The translations under genes were made by a program, and so were the position numbers. A stretch of 64,000 nucleotides of DNA from NCBI RefSeq assembly GCF_021869535.1, contig NW_026262734.1, positions 96,415,285-96,479,284 of the forward strand. The letters are read 5' to 3'. The notes beneath the pieces are model-generated. The model did not search any database, had not been told where the DNA came from, and saw only the letters and a list, made by a program, of their open reading frames with translations. Source of the DNA: Mytilus californianus (lineage: Eukaryota > Mollusca > Bivalvia > Mytilida > Mytilidae). Shown in pieces: positions 1 through 13,592 of this stretch (position 1 is its first letter; each line of letters begins with the position of its first letter).

Positions 1-227
1 AAAAGTATTTTTTTGCAATATTTAAATTTTTTAAGCCCCAAATGTTGATAGTTGAAATTTTTCAATTTTAACGTCTACATTTAACACGCAAAGTTGAATA
101 TAGAATTAGTCCTATTGTCTATAATATATATCCTATTGCCATGAAACTTTGTAGGCAGTCTTATAATTTATTAAGCTTTGGTCATACCAAGTTTCATTAA
201 GATTGGTCAACTTTTTCTACCCTATTA

Positions 228-678
228 GGTCCGAGTACACAGTTATCGTCCTTTGATTTTCGTTGTCCACAAATGTAGTCCCTAGTGTGGACAGTGTGTT
301 ACTTGCCATTTTTTTTTATACCCCTTCCAAATTTATTTCTCCATGTTTTATGACTCAAATAGCAAGTAGGGGGGTGAAATGACACTGTAAAAAAATTTGG
401 GTCATGAATTTTAAAGTAAAGTAGTGATTTGGTCCAGCTGAAAAATGTTAAAAATTAGCACTTCGGAAGCTGTCAAAAGATTTGAAGACCCCCTTAACAT
501 AAAATTGTCCATATTTTGAGTTAGAGCCGATGAAGTTTTCTATAATTTTGATATAATTTGTCCCAAAAGTAGTACAACACACTGTAAAAATATTATTGAG
601 AAAGCGCAGGTGGGATTTTTTTAATTTTCATTTATTGTCTAAAAGAAATGCACTACGAAATAACTGTGTACTCGGACC
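228..678. mobile_element. 451-bp inverted-repeat-bounded segment inside each 1,748-bp unit (first copy)
   Basis: The left end GGTCCGAGTACACAGTTAT (228-246) is the perfect reverse complement of the right end (660-678). Including flanking TTA/TAA the match is 22 bp. A second, inner inverted pair ACAGTGTGTT / AACACACTGT lies at 291-300 and 576-585. There is no long open frame. This is the form of a non-autonomous DNA transposon (MITE). Flanking TA or TTA/TAA could be a target duplication but cannot be separated from the repeat itself. Further copies start every 1,748 bp (1976, 3724, 5472, 7220, 8968, 10716, 12464). The superfamily is not assigned. Confidence 0.7.
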
Positions 679-3600
679 TAAGAGGTGAAATCAGGAAATA
701 TAGAATCTGTACTTTGGCAACTTCCCTGAATGATTTGATGGTGTCAATTTGTCAAATAGCATAAAACTAAAGGATTTAAACTTTTATTTGATAGAATTTC
801 TGCAAAAATGACCAATTTGGGCATATTATGGTCAAAATAAGCATTTCATAGCTTTTTCAATTTTGAGGCATAAGTGGCATTCTGACTTTCTATCTGACAG
901 GTTTTTATGTGTCAATATTTGTGTTTCTATGCTTCAATCCAGTTGTATTACTCATTTGTGAACTCTGAATCTACAGAAAAGAAGATTATCTCAGACAATA
1001 TGTACAAAATGTGTTGTATATATGACCCTCGTCTAACGCCCTGTTTGGATCAAGTTAAATGTGAGGAGCTTGGAACATAAAAGTTGAAGTCCATAATAAA
1101 GACCTCACTAAATTTGTATAAAAAGCACTTAACAATGTCTTTTGTACCTGTTTCATGTCACATAATATCTTTCTTTTCTTCTGTAGGATAGCAAGTGGTT
1201 CAAATATAAGCTTGTTGCGACTAAAATTGCATGCATGTTCTTCACTAAAAAGTGAAAAATCTTTGTATCAGACCATACTGTCAGCAAAAAAAGTTGAATG
1301 CAAGAGTCTTTTTGTGCTCAGATTTATTGTAACATGTCACCTGAGTATAGAAATGATAGAAAAGACACAAATTTTTATTTCCTATAGCTTCAATATGCAT
1401 TTTTAAATGTAAATATGTGCTACGGCCTAAATTGACCCTAAATTATTTTCAGTCTTACTTGGCCTAAGACCCTTTTAAACTAATATGATATGTTATTTGT
1501 GAGTTTTCTTTCCATTTACAGTACATTAAATACATATATAAGGATTATTTATAACCAAAAAGCTTTACAAATTTAAAATTGCTGGAAAATATTACATCTT
1601 CATGTAAGGCCCCCCTTCATTGGAAAACCTCCATTTTTAGGCACAGGCTCATATAAATTTGACTTTTTAATAATTATGATAAGTCTGATAAATGAAATGA
1701 GTACTCAATTGCTTTTAATACATAATAGTTTATATATTAAGGCATTTCAAAAGTATTTTTTTGCAATATTTAAATTTTTTAAGCCCCAAATGTTGATAGT
1801 TGAAATTTTTCAATTTTAACGTCTACATTTAACACGCAAAGTTGAATATAGAATTAGTCCTATTGTCTATAATATATATCCTATTGCCATGAAACTTTGT
1901 AGGCAGTCTTATAATTTATTAAGCTTTGGTCATACCAAGTTTCATTAAGATTGGTCAACTTTTTCTACCCTATTAGGTCCGAGTACACAGTTATCGTCCT
2001 TTGATTTTCGTTGTCCACAAATGTAGTCCCTAGTGTGGACAGTGTGTTACTTGCCATTTTTTTTTATACCCCTTCCAAATTTATTTCTCCATGTTTTATG
2101 ACTCAAATAGCAAGTAGGGGGGTGAAATGACACTGTAAAAAAATTTGGGTCATGAATTTTAAAGTAAAGTAGTGATTTGGTCCAGCTGAAAAATGTTAAA
2201 AATTAGCACTTCGGAAGCTGTCAAAAGATTTGAAGACCCCCTTAACATAAAATTGTCCATATTTTGAGTTAGAGCCGATGAAGTTTTCTATAATTTTGAT
2301 ATAATTTGTCCCAAAAGTAGTACAACACACTGTAAAAATATTATTGAGAAAGCGCAGGTGGGATTTTTTTAATTTTCATTTATTGTCTAAAAGAAATGCA
2401 CTACGAAATAACTGTGTACTCGGACCTAAGAGGTGAAATCAGGAAATATAGAATCTGTACTTTGGCAACTTCCCTGAATGATTTGATGGTGTCAATTTGT
2501 CAAATAGCATAAAACTAAAGGATTTAAACTTTTATTTGATAGAATTTCTGCAAAAATGACCAATTTGGGCATATTATGGTCAAAATAAGCATTTCATAGC
2601 TTTTTCAATTTTGAGGCATAAGTGGCATTCTGACTTTCTATCTGACAGGTTTTTATGTGTCAATATTTGTGTTTCTATGCTTCAATCCAGTTGTATTACT
2701 CATTTGTGAACTCTGAATCTACAGAAAAGAAGATTATCTCAGACAATATGTACAAAATGTGTTGTATATATGACCCTCGTCTAACGCCCTGTTTGGATCA
2801 AGTTAAATGTGAGGAGCTTGGAACATAAAAGTTGAAGTCCATAATAAAGACCTCACTAAATTTGTATAAAAAGCACTTAACAATGTCTTTTGTACCTGTT
2901 TCATGTCACATAATATCTTTCTTTTCTTCTGTAGGATAGCAAGTGGTTCAAATATAAGCTTGTTGCGACTAAAATTGCATGCATGTTCTTCACTAAAAAG
3001 TGAAAAATCTTTGTATCAGACCATACTGTCAGCAAAAAAAGTTGAATGCAAGAGTCTTTTTGTGCTCAGATTTATTGTAACATGTCACCTGAGTATAGAA
3101 ATGATAGAAAAGACACAAATTTTTATTTCCTATAGCTTCAATATGCATTTTTAAATGTAAATATGTGCTACGGCCTAAATTGACCCTAAATTATTTTCAG
3201 TCTTACTTGGCCTAAGACCCTTTTAAACTAATATGATATGTTATTTGTGAGTTTTCTTTCCATTTACAGTACATTAAATACATATATAAGGATTATTTAT
3301 AACCAAAAAGCTTTACAAATTTAAAATTGCTGGAAAATATTACATCTTCATGTAAGGCCCCCCTTCATTGGAAAACCTCCATTTTTAGGCACAGGCTCAT
3401 ATAAATTTGACTTTTTAATAATTATGATAAGTCTGATAAATGAAATGAGTACTCAATTGCTTTTAATACATAATAGTTTATATATTAAGGCATTTCAAAA
3501 GTATTTTTTTGCAATATTTAAATTTTTTAAGCCCCAAATGTTGATAGTTGAAATTTTTCAATTTTAACGTCTACATTTAACACGCAAAGTTGAATATAGA

Positions 3601-6600
3601 ATTAGTCCTATTGTCTATAATATATATCCTATTGCCATGAAACTTTGTAGGCAGTCTTATAATTTATTAAGCTTTGGTCATACCAAGTTTCATTAAGATT
3701 GGTCAACTTTTTCTACCCTATTAGGTCCGAGTACACAGTTATCGTCCTTTGATTTTCGTTGTCCACAAATGTAGTCCCTAGTGTGGACAGTGTGTTACTT
3801 GCCATTTTTTTTTATACCCCTTCCAAATTTATTTCTCCATGTTTTATGACTCAAATAGCAAGTAGGGGGGTGAAATGACACTGTAAAAAAATTTGGGTCA
3901 TGAATTTTAAAGTAAAGTAGTGATTTGGTCCAGCTGAAAAATGTTAAAAATTAGCACTTCGGAAGCTGTCAAAAGATTTGAAGACCCCCTTAACATAAAA
4001 TTGTCCATATTTTGAGTTAGAGCCGATGAAGTTTTCTATAATTTTGATATAATTTGTCCCAAAAGTAGTACAACACACTGTAAAAATATTATTGAGAAAG
4101 CGCAGGTGGGATTTTTTTAATTTTCATTTATTGTCTAAAAGAAATGCACTACGAAATAACTGTGTACTCGGACCTAAGAGGTGAAATCAGGAAATATAGA
4201 ATCTGTACTTTGGCAACTTCCCTGAATGATTTGATGGTGTCAATTTGTCAAATAGCATAAAACTAAAGGATTTAAACTTTTATTTGATAGAATTTCTGCA
4301 AAAATGACCAATTTGGGCATATTATGGTCAAAATAAGCATTTCATAGCTTTTTCAATTTTGAGGCATAAGTGGCATTCTGACTTTCTATCTGACAGGTTT
4401 TTATGTGTCAATATTTGTGTTTCTATGCTTCAATCCAGTTGTATTACTCATTTGTGAACTCTGAATCTACAGAAAAGAAGATTATCTCAGACAATATGTA
4501 CAAAATGTGTTGTATATATGACCCTCGTCTAACGCCCTGTTTGGATCAAGTTAAATGTGAGGAGCTTGGAACATAAAAGTTGAAGTCCATAATAAAGACC
4601 TCACTAAATTTGTATAAAAAGCACTTAACAATGTCTTTTGTACCTGTTTCATGTCACATAATATCTTTCTTTTCTTCTGTAGGATAGCAAGTGGTTCAAA
4701 TATAAGCTTGTTGCGACTAAAATTGCATGCATGTTCTTCACTAAAAAGTGAAAAATCTTTGTATCAGACCATACTGTCAGCAAAAAAAGTTGAATGCAAG
4801 AGTCTTTTTGTGCTCAGATTTATTGTAACATGTCACCTGAGTATAGAAATGATAGAAAAGACACAAATTTTTATTTCCTATAGCTTCAATATGCATTTTT
4901 AAATGTAAATATGTGCTACGGCCTAAATTGACCCTAAATTATTTTCAGTCTTACTTGGCCTAAGACCCTTTTAAACTAATATGATATGTTATTTGTGAGT
5001 TTTCTTTCCATTTACAGTACATTAAATACATATATAAGGATTATTTATAACCAAAAAGCTTTACAAATTTAAAATTGCTGGAAAATATTACATCTTCATG
5101 TAAGGCCCCCCTTCATTGGAAAACCTCCATTTTTAGGCACAGGCTCATATAAATTTGACTTTTTAATAATTATGATAAGTCTGATAAATGAAATGAGTAC
5201 TCAATTGCTTTTAATACATAATAGTTTATATATTAAGGCATTTCAAAAGTATTTTTTTGCAATATTTAAATTTTTTAAGCCCCAAATGTTGATAGTTGAA
5301 ATTTTTCAATTTTAACGTCTACATTTAACACGCAAAGTTGAATATAGAATTAGTCCTATTGTCTATAATATATATCCTATTGCCATGAAACTTTGTAGGC
5401 AGTCTTATAATTTATTAAGCTTTGGTCATACCAAGTTTCATTAAGATTGGTCAACTTTTTCTACCCTATTAGGTCCGAGTACACAGTTATCGTCCTTTGA
5501 TTTTCGTTGTCCACAAATGTAGTCCCTAGTGTGGACAGTGTGTTACTTGCCATTTTTTTTTATACCCCTTCCAAATTTATTTCTCCATGTTTTATGACTC
5601 AAATAGCAAGTAGGGGGGTGAAATGACACTGTAAAAAAATTTGGGTCATGAATTTTAAAGTAAAGTAGTGATTTGGTCCAGCTGAAAAATGTTAAAAATT
5701 AGCACTTCGGAAGCTGTCAAAAGATTTGAAGACCCCCTTAACATAAAATTGTCCATATTTTGAGTTAGAGCCGATGAAGTTTTCTATAATTTTGATATAA
5801 TTTGTCCCAAAAGTAGTACAACACACTGTAAAAATATTATTGAGAAAGCGCAGGTGGGATTTTTTTAATTTTCATTTATTGTCTAAAAGAAATGCACTAC
5901 GAAATAACTGTGTACTCGGACCTAAGAGGTGAAATCAGGAAATATAGAATCTGTACTTTGGCAACTTCCCTGAATGATTTGATGGTGTCAATTTGTCAAA
6001 TAGCATAAAACTAAAGGATTTAAACTTTTATTTGATAGAATTTCTGCAAAAATGACCAATTTGGGCATATTATGGTCAAAATAAGCATTTCATAGCTTTT
6101 TCAATTTTGAGGCATAAGTGGCATTCTGACTTTCTATCTGACAGGTTTTTATGTGTCAATATTTGTGTTTCTATGCTTCAATCCAGTTGTATTACTCATT
6201 TGTGAACTCTGAATCTACAGAAAAGAAGATTATCTCAGACAATATGTACAAAATGTGTTGTATATATGACCCTCGTCTAACGCCCTGTTTGGATCAAGTT
6301 AAATGTGAGGAGCTTGGAACATAAAAGTTGAAGTCCATAATAAAGACCTCACTAAATTTGTATAAAAAGCACTTAACAATGTCTTTTGTACCTGTTTCAT
6401 GTCACATAATATCTTTCTTTTCTTCTGTAGGATAGCAAGTGGTTCAAATATAAGCTTGTTGCGACTAAAATTGCATGCATGTTCTTCACTAAAAAGTGAA
6501 AAATCTTTGTATCAGACCATACTGTCAGCAAAAAAAGTTGAATGCAAGAGTCTTTTTGTGCTCAGATTTATTGTAACATGTCACCTGAGTATAGAAATGA

Positions 6601-9600
6601 TAGAAAAGACACAAATTTTTATTTCCTATAGCTTCAATATGCATTTTTAAATGTAAATATGTGCTACGGCCTAAATTGACCCTAAATTATTTTCAGTCTT
6701 ACTTGGCCTAAGACCCTTTTAAACTAATATGATATGTTATTTGTGAGTTTTCTTTCCATTTACAGTACATTAAATACATATATAAGGATTATTTATAACC
6801 AAAAAGCTTTACAAATTTAAAATTGCTGGAAAATATTACATCTTCATGTAAGGCCCCCCTTCATTGGAAAACCTCCATTTTTAGGCACAGGCTCATATAA
6901 ATTTGACTTTTTAATAATTATGATAAGTCTGATAAATGAAATGAGTACTCAATTGCTTTTAATACATAATAGTTTATATATTAAGGCATTTCAAAAGTAT
7001 TTTTTTGCAATATTTAAATTTTTTAAGCCCCAAATGTTGATAGTTGAAATTTTTCAATTTTAACGTCTACATTTAACACGCAAAGTTGAATATAGAATTA
7101 GTCCTATTGTCTATAATATATATCCTATTGCCATGAAACTTTGTAGGCAGTCTTATAATTTATTAAGCTTTGGTCATACCAAGTTTCATTAAGATTGGTC
7201 AACTTTTTCTACCCTATTAGGTCCGAGTACACAGTTATCGTCCTTTGATTTTCGTTGTCCACAAATGTAGTCCCTAGTGTGGACAGTGTGTTACTTGCCA
7301 TTTTTTTTTATACCCCTTCCAAATTTATTTCTCCATGTTTTATGACTCAAATAGCAAGTAGGGGGGTGAAATGACACTGTAAAAAAATTTGGGTCATGAA
7401 TTTTAAAGTAAAGTAGTGATTTGGTCCAGCTGAAAAATGTTAAAAATTAGCACTTCGGAAGCTGTCAAAAGATTTGAAGACCCCCTTAACATAAAATTGT
7501 CCATATTTTGAGTTAGAGCCGATGAAGTTTTCTATAATTTTGATATAATTTGTCCCAAAAGTAGTACAACACACTGTAAAAATATTATTGAGAAAGCGCA
7601 GGTGGGATTTTTTTAATTTTCATTTATTGTCTAAAAGAAATGCACTACGAAATAACTGTGTACTCGGACCTAAGAGGTGAAATCAGGAAATATAGAATCT
7701 GTACTTTGGCAACTTCCCTGAATGATTTGATGGTGTCAATTTGTCAAATAGCATAAAACTAAAGGATTTAAACTTTTATTTGATAGAATTTCTGCAAAAA
7801 TGACCAATTTGGGCATATTATGGTCAAAATAAGCATTTCATAGCTTTTTCAATTTTGAGGCATAAGTGGCATTCTGACTTTCTATCTGACAGGTTTTTAT
7901 GTGTCAATATTTGTGTTTCTATGCTTCAATCCAGTTGTATTACTCATTTGTGAACTCTGAATCTACAGAAAAGAAGATTATCTCAGACAATATGTACAAA
8001 ATGTGTTGTATATATGACCCTCGTCTAACGCCCTGTTTGGATCAAGTTAAATGTGAGGAGCTTGGAACATAAAAGTTGAAGTCCATAATAAAGACCTCAC
8101 TAAATTTGTATAAAAAGCACTTAACAATGTCTTTTGTACCTGTTTCATGTCACATAATATCTTTCTTTTCTTCTGTAGGATAGCAAGTGGTTCAAATATA
8201 AGCTTGTTGCGACTAAAATTGCATGCATGTTCTTCACTAAAAAGTGAAAAATCTTTGTATCAGACCATACTGTCAGCAAAAAAAGTTGAATGCAAGAGTC
8301 TTTTTGTGCTCAGATTTATTGTAACATGTCACCTGAGTATAGAAATGATAGAAAAGACACAAATTTTTATTTCCTATAGCTTCAATATGCATTTTTAAAT
8401 GTAAATATGTGCTACGGCCTAAATTGACCCTAAATTATTTTCAGTCTTACTTGGCCTAAGACCCTTTTAAACTAATATGATATGTTATTTGTGAGTTTTC
8501 TTTCCATTTACAGTACATTAAATACATATATAAGGATTATTTATAACCAAAAAGCTTTACAAATTTAAAATTGCTGGAAAATATTACATCTTCATGTAAG
8601 GCCCCCCTTCATTGGAAAACCTCCATTTTTAGGCACAGGCTCATATAAATTTGACTTTTTAATAATTATGATAAGTCTGATAAATGAAATGAGTACTCAA
8701 TTGCTTTTAATACATAATAGTTTATATATTAAGGCATTTCAAAAGTATTTTTTTGCAATATTTAAATTTTTTAAGCCCCAAATGTTGATAGTTGAAATTT
8801 TTCAATTTTAACGTCTACATTTAACACGCAAAGTTGAATATAGAATTAGTCCTATTGTCTATAATATATATCCTATTGCCATGAAACTTTGTAGGCAGTC
8901 TTATAATTTATTAAGCTTTGGTCATACCAAGTTTCATTAAGATTGGTCAACTTTTTCTACCCTATTAGGTCCGAGTACACAGTTATCGTCCTTTGATTTT
9001 CGTTGTCCACAAATGTAGTCCCTAGTGTGGACAGTGTGTTACTTGCCATTTTTTTTTATACCCCTTCCAAATTTATTTCTCCATGTTTTATGACTCAAAT
9101 AGCAAGTAGGGGGGTGAAATGACACTGTAAAAAAATTTGGGTCATGAATTTTAAAGTAAAGTAGTGATTTGGTCCAGCTGAAAAATGTTAAAAATTAGCA
9201 CTTCGGAAGCTGTCAAAAGATTTGAAGACCCCCTTAACATAAAATTGTCCATATTTTGAGTTAGAGCCGATGAAGTTTTCTATAATTTTGATATAATTTG
9301 TCCCAAAAGTAGTACAACACACTGTAAAAATATTATTGAGAAAGCGCAGGTGGGATTTTTTTAATTTTCATTTATTGTCTAAAAGAAATGCACTACGAAA
9401 TAACTGTGTACTCGGACCTAAGAGGTGAAATCAGGAAATATAGAATCTGTACTTTGGCAACTTCCCTGAATGATTTGATGGTGTCAATTTGTCAAATAGC
9501 ATAAAACTAAAGGATTTAAACTTTTATTTGATAGAATTTCTGCAAAAATGACCAATTTGGGCATATTATGGTCAAAATAAGCATTTCATAGCTTTTTCAA

Positions 9601-12463
9601 TTTTGAGGCATAAGTGGCATTCTGACTTTCTATCTGACAGGTTTTTATGTGTCAATATTTGTGTTTCTATGCTTCAATCCAGTTGTATTACTCATTTGTG
9701 AACTCTGAATCTACAGAAAAGAAGATTATCTCAGACAATATGTACAAAATGTGTTGTATATATGACCCTCGTCTAACGCCCTGTTTGGATCAAGTTAAAT
9801 GTGAGGAGCTTGGAACATAAAAGTTGAAGTCCATAATAAAGACCTCACTAAATTTGTATAAAAAGCACTTAACAATGTCTTTTGTACCTGTTTCATGTCA
9901 CATAATATCTTTCTTTTCTTCTGTAGGATAGCAAGTGGTTCAAATATAAGCTTGTTGCGACTAAAATTGCATGCATGTTCTTCACTAAAAAGTGAAAAAT
10001 CTTTGTATCAGACCATACTGTCAGCAAAAAAAGTTGAATGCAAGAGTCTTTTTGTGCTCAGATTTATTGTAACATGTCACCTGAGTATAGAAATGATAGA
10101 AAAGACACAAATTTTTATTTCCTATAGCTTCAATATGCATTTTTAAATGTAAATATGTGCTACGGCCTAAATTGACCCTAAATTATTTTCAGTCTTACTT
10201 GGCCTAAGACCCTTTTAAACTAATATGATATGTTATTTGTGAGTTTTCTTTCCATTTACAGTACATTAAATACATATATAAGGATTATTTATAACCAAAA
10301 AGCTTTACAAATTTAAAATTGCTGGAAAATATTACATCTTCATGTAAGGCCCCCCTTCATTGGAAAACCTCCATTTTTAGGCACAGGCTCATATAAATTT
10401 GACTTTTTAATAATTATGATAAGTCTGATAAATGAAATGAGTACTCAATTGCTTTTAATACATAATAGTTTATATATTAAGGCATTTCAAAAGTATTTTT
10501 TTGCAATATTTAAATTTTTTAAGCCCCAAATGTTGATAGTTGAAATTTTTCAATTTTAACGTCTACATTTAACACGCAAAGTTGAATATAGAATTAGTCC
10601 TATTGTCTATAATATATATCCTATTGCCATGAAACTTTGTAGGCAGTCTTATAATTTATTAAGCTTTGGTCATACCAAGTTTCATTAAGATTGGTCAACT
10701 TTTTCTACCCTATTAGGTCCGAGTACACAGTTATCGTCCTTTGATTTTCGTTGTCCACAAATGTAGTCCCTAGTGTGGACAGTGTGTTACTTGCCATTTT
10801 TTTTTATACCCCTTCCAAATTTATTTCTCCATGTTTTATGACTCAAATAGCAAGTAGGGGGGTGAAATGACACTGTAAAAAAATTTGGGTCATGAATTTT
10901 AAAGTAAAGTAGTGATTTGGTCCAGCTGAAAAATGTTAAAAATTAGCACTTCGGAAGCTGTCAAAAGATTTGAAGACCCCCTTAACATAAAATTGTCCAT
11001 ATTTTGAGTTAGAGCCGATGAAGTTTTCTATAATTTTGATATAATTTGTCCCAAAAGTAGTACAACACACTGTAAAAATATTATTGAGAAAGCGCAGGTG
11101 GGATTTTTTTAATTTTCATTTATTGTCTAAAAGAAATGCACTACGAAATAACTGTGTACTCGGACCTAAGAGGTGAAATCAGGAAATATAGAATCTGTAC
11201 TTTGGCAACTTCCCTGAATGATTTGATGGTGTCAATTTGTCAAATAGCATAAAACTAAAGGATTTAAACTTTTATTTGATAGAATTTCTGCAAAAATGAC
11301 CAATTTGGGCATATTATGGTCAAAATAAGCATTTCATAGCTTTTTCAATTTTGAGGCATAAGTGGCATTCTGACTTTCTATCTGACAGGTTTTTATGTGT
11401 CAATATTTGTGTTTCTATGCTTCAATCCAGTTGTATTACTCATTTGTGAACTCTGAATCTACAGAAAAGAAGATTATCTCAGACAATATGTACAAAATGT
11501 GTTGTATATATGACCCTCGTCTAACGCCCTGTTTGGATCAAGTTAAATGTGAGGAGCTTGGAACATAAAAGTTGAAGTCCATAATAAAGACCTCACTAAA
11601 TTTGTATAAAAAGCACTTAACAATGTCTTTTGTACCTGTTTCATGTCACATAATATCTTTCTTTTCTTCTGTAGGATAGCAAGTGGTTCAAATATAAGCT
11701 TGTTGCGACTAAAATTGCATGCATGTTCTTCACTAAAAAGTGAAAAATCTTTGTATCAGACCATACTGTCAGCAAAAAAAGTTGAATGCAAGAGTCTTTT
11801 TGTGCTCAGATTTATTGTAACATGTCACCTGAGTATAGAAATGATAGAAAAGACACAAATTTTTATTTCCTATAGCTTCAATATGCATTTTTAAATGTAA
11901 ATATGTGCTACGGCCTAAATTGACCCTAAATTATTTTCAGTCTTACTTGGCCTAAGACCCTTTTAAACTAATATGATATGTTATTTGTGAGTTTTCTTTC
12001 CATTTACAGTACATTAAATACATATATAAGGATTATTTATAACCAAAAAGCTTTACAAATTTAAAATTGCTGGAAAATATTACATCTTCATGTAAGGCCC
12101 CCCTTCATTGGAAAACCTCCATTTTTAGGCACAGGCTCATATAAATTTGACTTTTTAATAATTATGATAAGTCTGATAAATGAAATGAGTACTCAATTGC
12201 TTTTAATACATAATAGTTTATATATTAAGGCATTTCAAAAGTATTTTTTTGCAATATTTAAATTTTTTAAGCCCCAAATGTTGATAGTTGAAATTTTTCA
12301 ATTTTAACGTCTACATTTAACACGCAAAGTTGAATATAGAATTAGTCCTATTGTCTATAATATATATCCTATTGCCATGAAACTTTGTAGGCAGTCTTAT
12401 AATTTATTAAGCTTTGGTCATACCAAGTTTCATTAAGATTGGTCAACTTTTTCTACCCTATTA

Positions 12464-12914
12464 GGTCCGAGTACACAGTTATCGTCCTTTGATTTTCGTT
12501 GTCCACAAATGTAGTCCCTAGTGTGGACAGTGTGTTACTTGCCATTTTTTTTTATACCCCTTCCAAATTTATTTCTCCATGTTTTATGACTCAAATAGCA
12601 AGTAGGGGGGTGAAATGACACTGTAAAAAAATTTGGGTCATGAATTTTAAAGTAAAGTAGTGATTTGGTCCAGCTGAAAAATGTTAAAAATTAGCACTTC
12701 GGAAGCTGTCAAAAGATTTGAAGACCCCCTTAACATAAAATTGTCCATATTTTGAGTTAGAGCCGATGAAGTTTTCTATAATTTTGATATAATTTGTCCC
12801 AAAAGTAGTACAACACACTGTAAAAATATTATTGAGAAAGCGCAGGTGGGATTTTTTTAATTTTCATTTATTGTCTAAAAGAAATGCACTACGAAATAAC
12901 TGTGTACTCGGACC
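12464..12914. mobile_element. Eighth and last copy of the 451-bp segment, forming the array edge
   Basis: It is identical in form to the copy at 228-678. It is the only visible copy whose right flank is not TAA but AGTTAC, so the tandem array ends exactly on the transposon-like terminus. Confidence 0.7.
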
Positions 12915-13592
12915 AGTTACATGAATAAAAAATATCAGATGCACTTTCAAGTTATCCCCCTTTTTCAAAATTTCACTATATAATTTTTAGTGACCCATGA
13001 TTTCTCCCACCCTGCATATCTATTATCTAGAGCTTTGTTTACATTTTTTTAAATTACAGAGCTCTAAATAATAGTCAATATTAGCTAGTAGTATACTTCT
13101 GATATTAAAAAAATATATGTAAACGTGAATATCCAAGTAAATAAAAATCTAACACTGAGGGAATTTCAAGTATGTGGAGTTTAACAGGGGTATAACAAAT
13201 TACCTCCCTTTGACATAAATTTCCACCTGCTAGAACTCTGTGTCCTTGCTATATCTAACAAAAATGCAAAAAAAAATATTTAAAATTACCAAAAAAAAAT
13301 AATAACATAGAAAAGATATATATCTAACAAATCAGGAAACACAAAAATTACATTCCAATAAAATAAGTTTTTTTTTCATTTTTTTTTTTTTTAGATTGTC
13401 CATTCTTAACTTACTGGAATGTTTAGACTAGAAATGGACCAATATTAATAAATCTAAAGTAGATCGTCAAGTAAAATTGAAAATTGGTCCCTTTCAATTT
13501 ATTTTCAAAGTATGAATTAAATAGTAAATCACAGGAGAAAAAAAAATGAATAAGATCTGAATTATAAACTCATCATTATAAAGCTACATACC
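12915..13592. repeat. Start of diverged locus copy A
   Basis: There is no gene. From about 12930 the sequence (ATATCAGATGCACTTTCAA, then GTGACCCATGATTTCTCCCACC) matches 17115 onward and, more weakly, 23880 onward. It marks the start of the first of three diverged copies of one locus. Several poly-A and poly-T runs lie at 13260-13395. Confidence 0.7.

Larger units (their letters stand above)
1..12914. repeat. 1,748-bp tandem array (macrosatellite), 7.4 units
   Basis: The same sequence recurs head to tail with a period of exactly 1,748 bp: landmarks at 1155, 2903, 4651, 6399, 8147, 9895 and 11643 are evenly spaced, and I found no base difference in the stretches compared between units. The left end lies outside the window. 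The right end is sharp at 12914, after the inverted-repeat motif ending GGACC, where the internal copies read on into TAAGAGG but this one changes to AGTTACATG. Each unit has an 83-codon open frame (for example 1155-1406). It has no recognisable domain and biased low-complexity composition, so I regard it as chance. A unit this long and this uniform implies recent amplification or ongoing homogenisation. Confidence 0.97.

Noticed and set aside
1155-1406. 83-codon frame repeated in all seven satellite units
   Set aside because: It is identical only because the units are identical. It has no domain, no family and a composition expected from AT-rich DNA.
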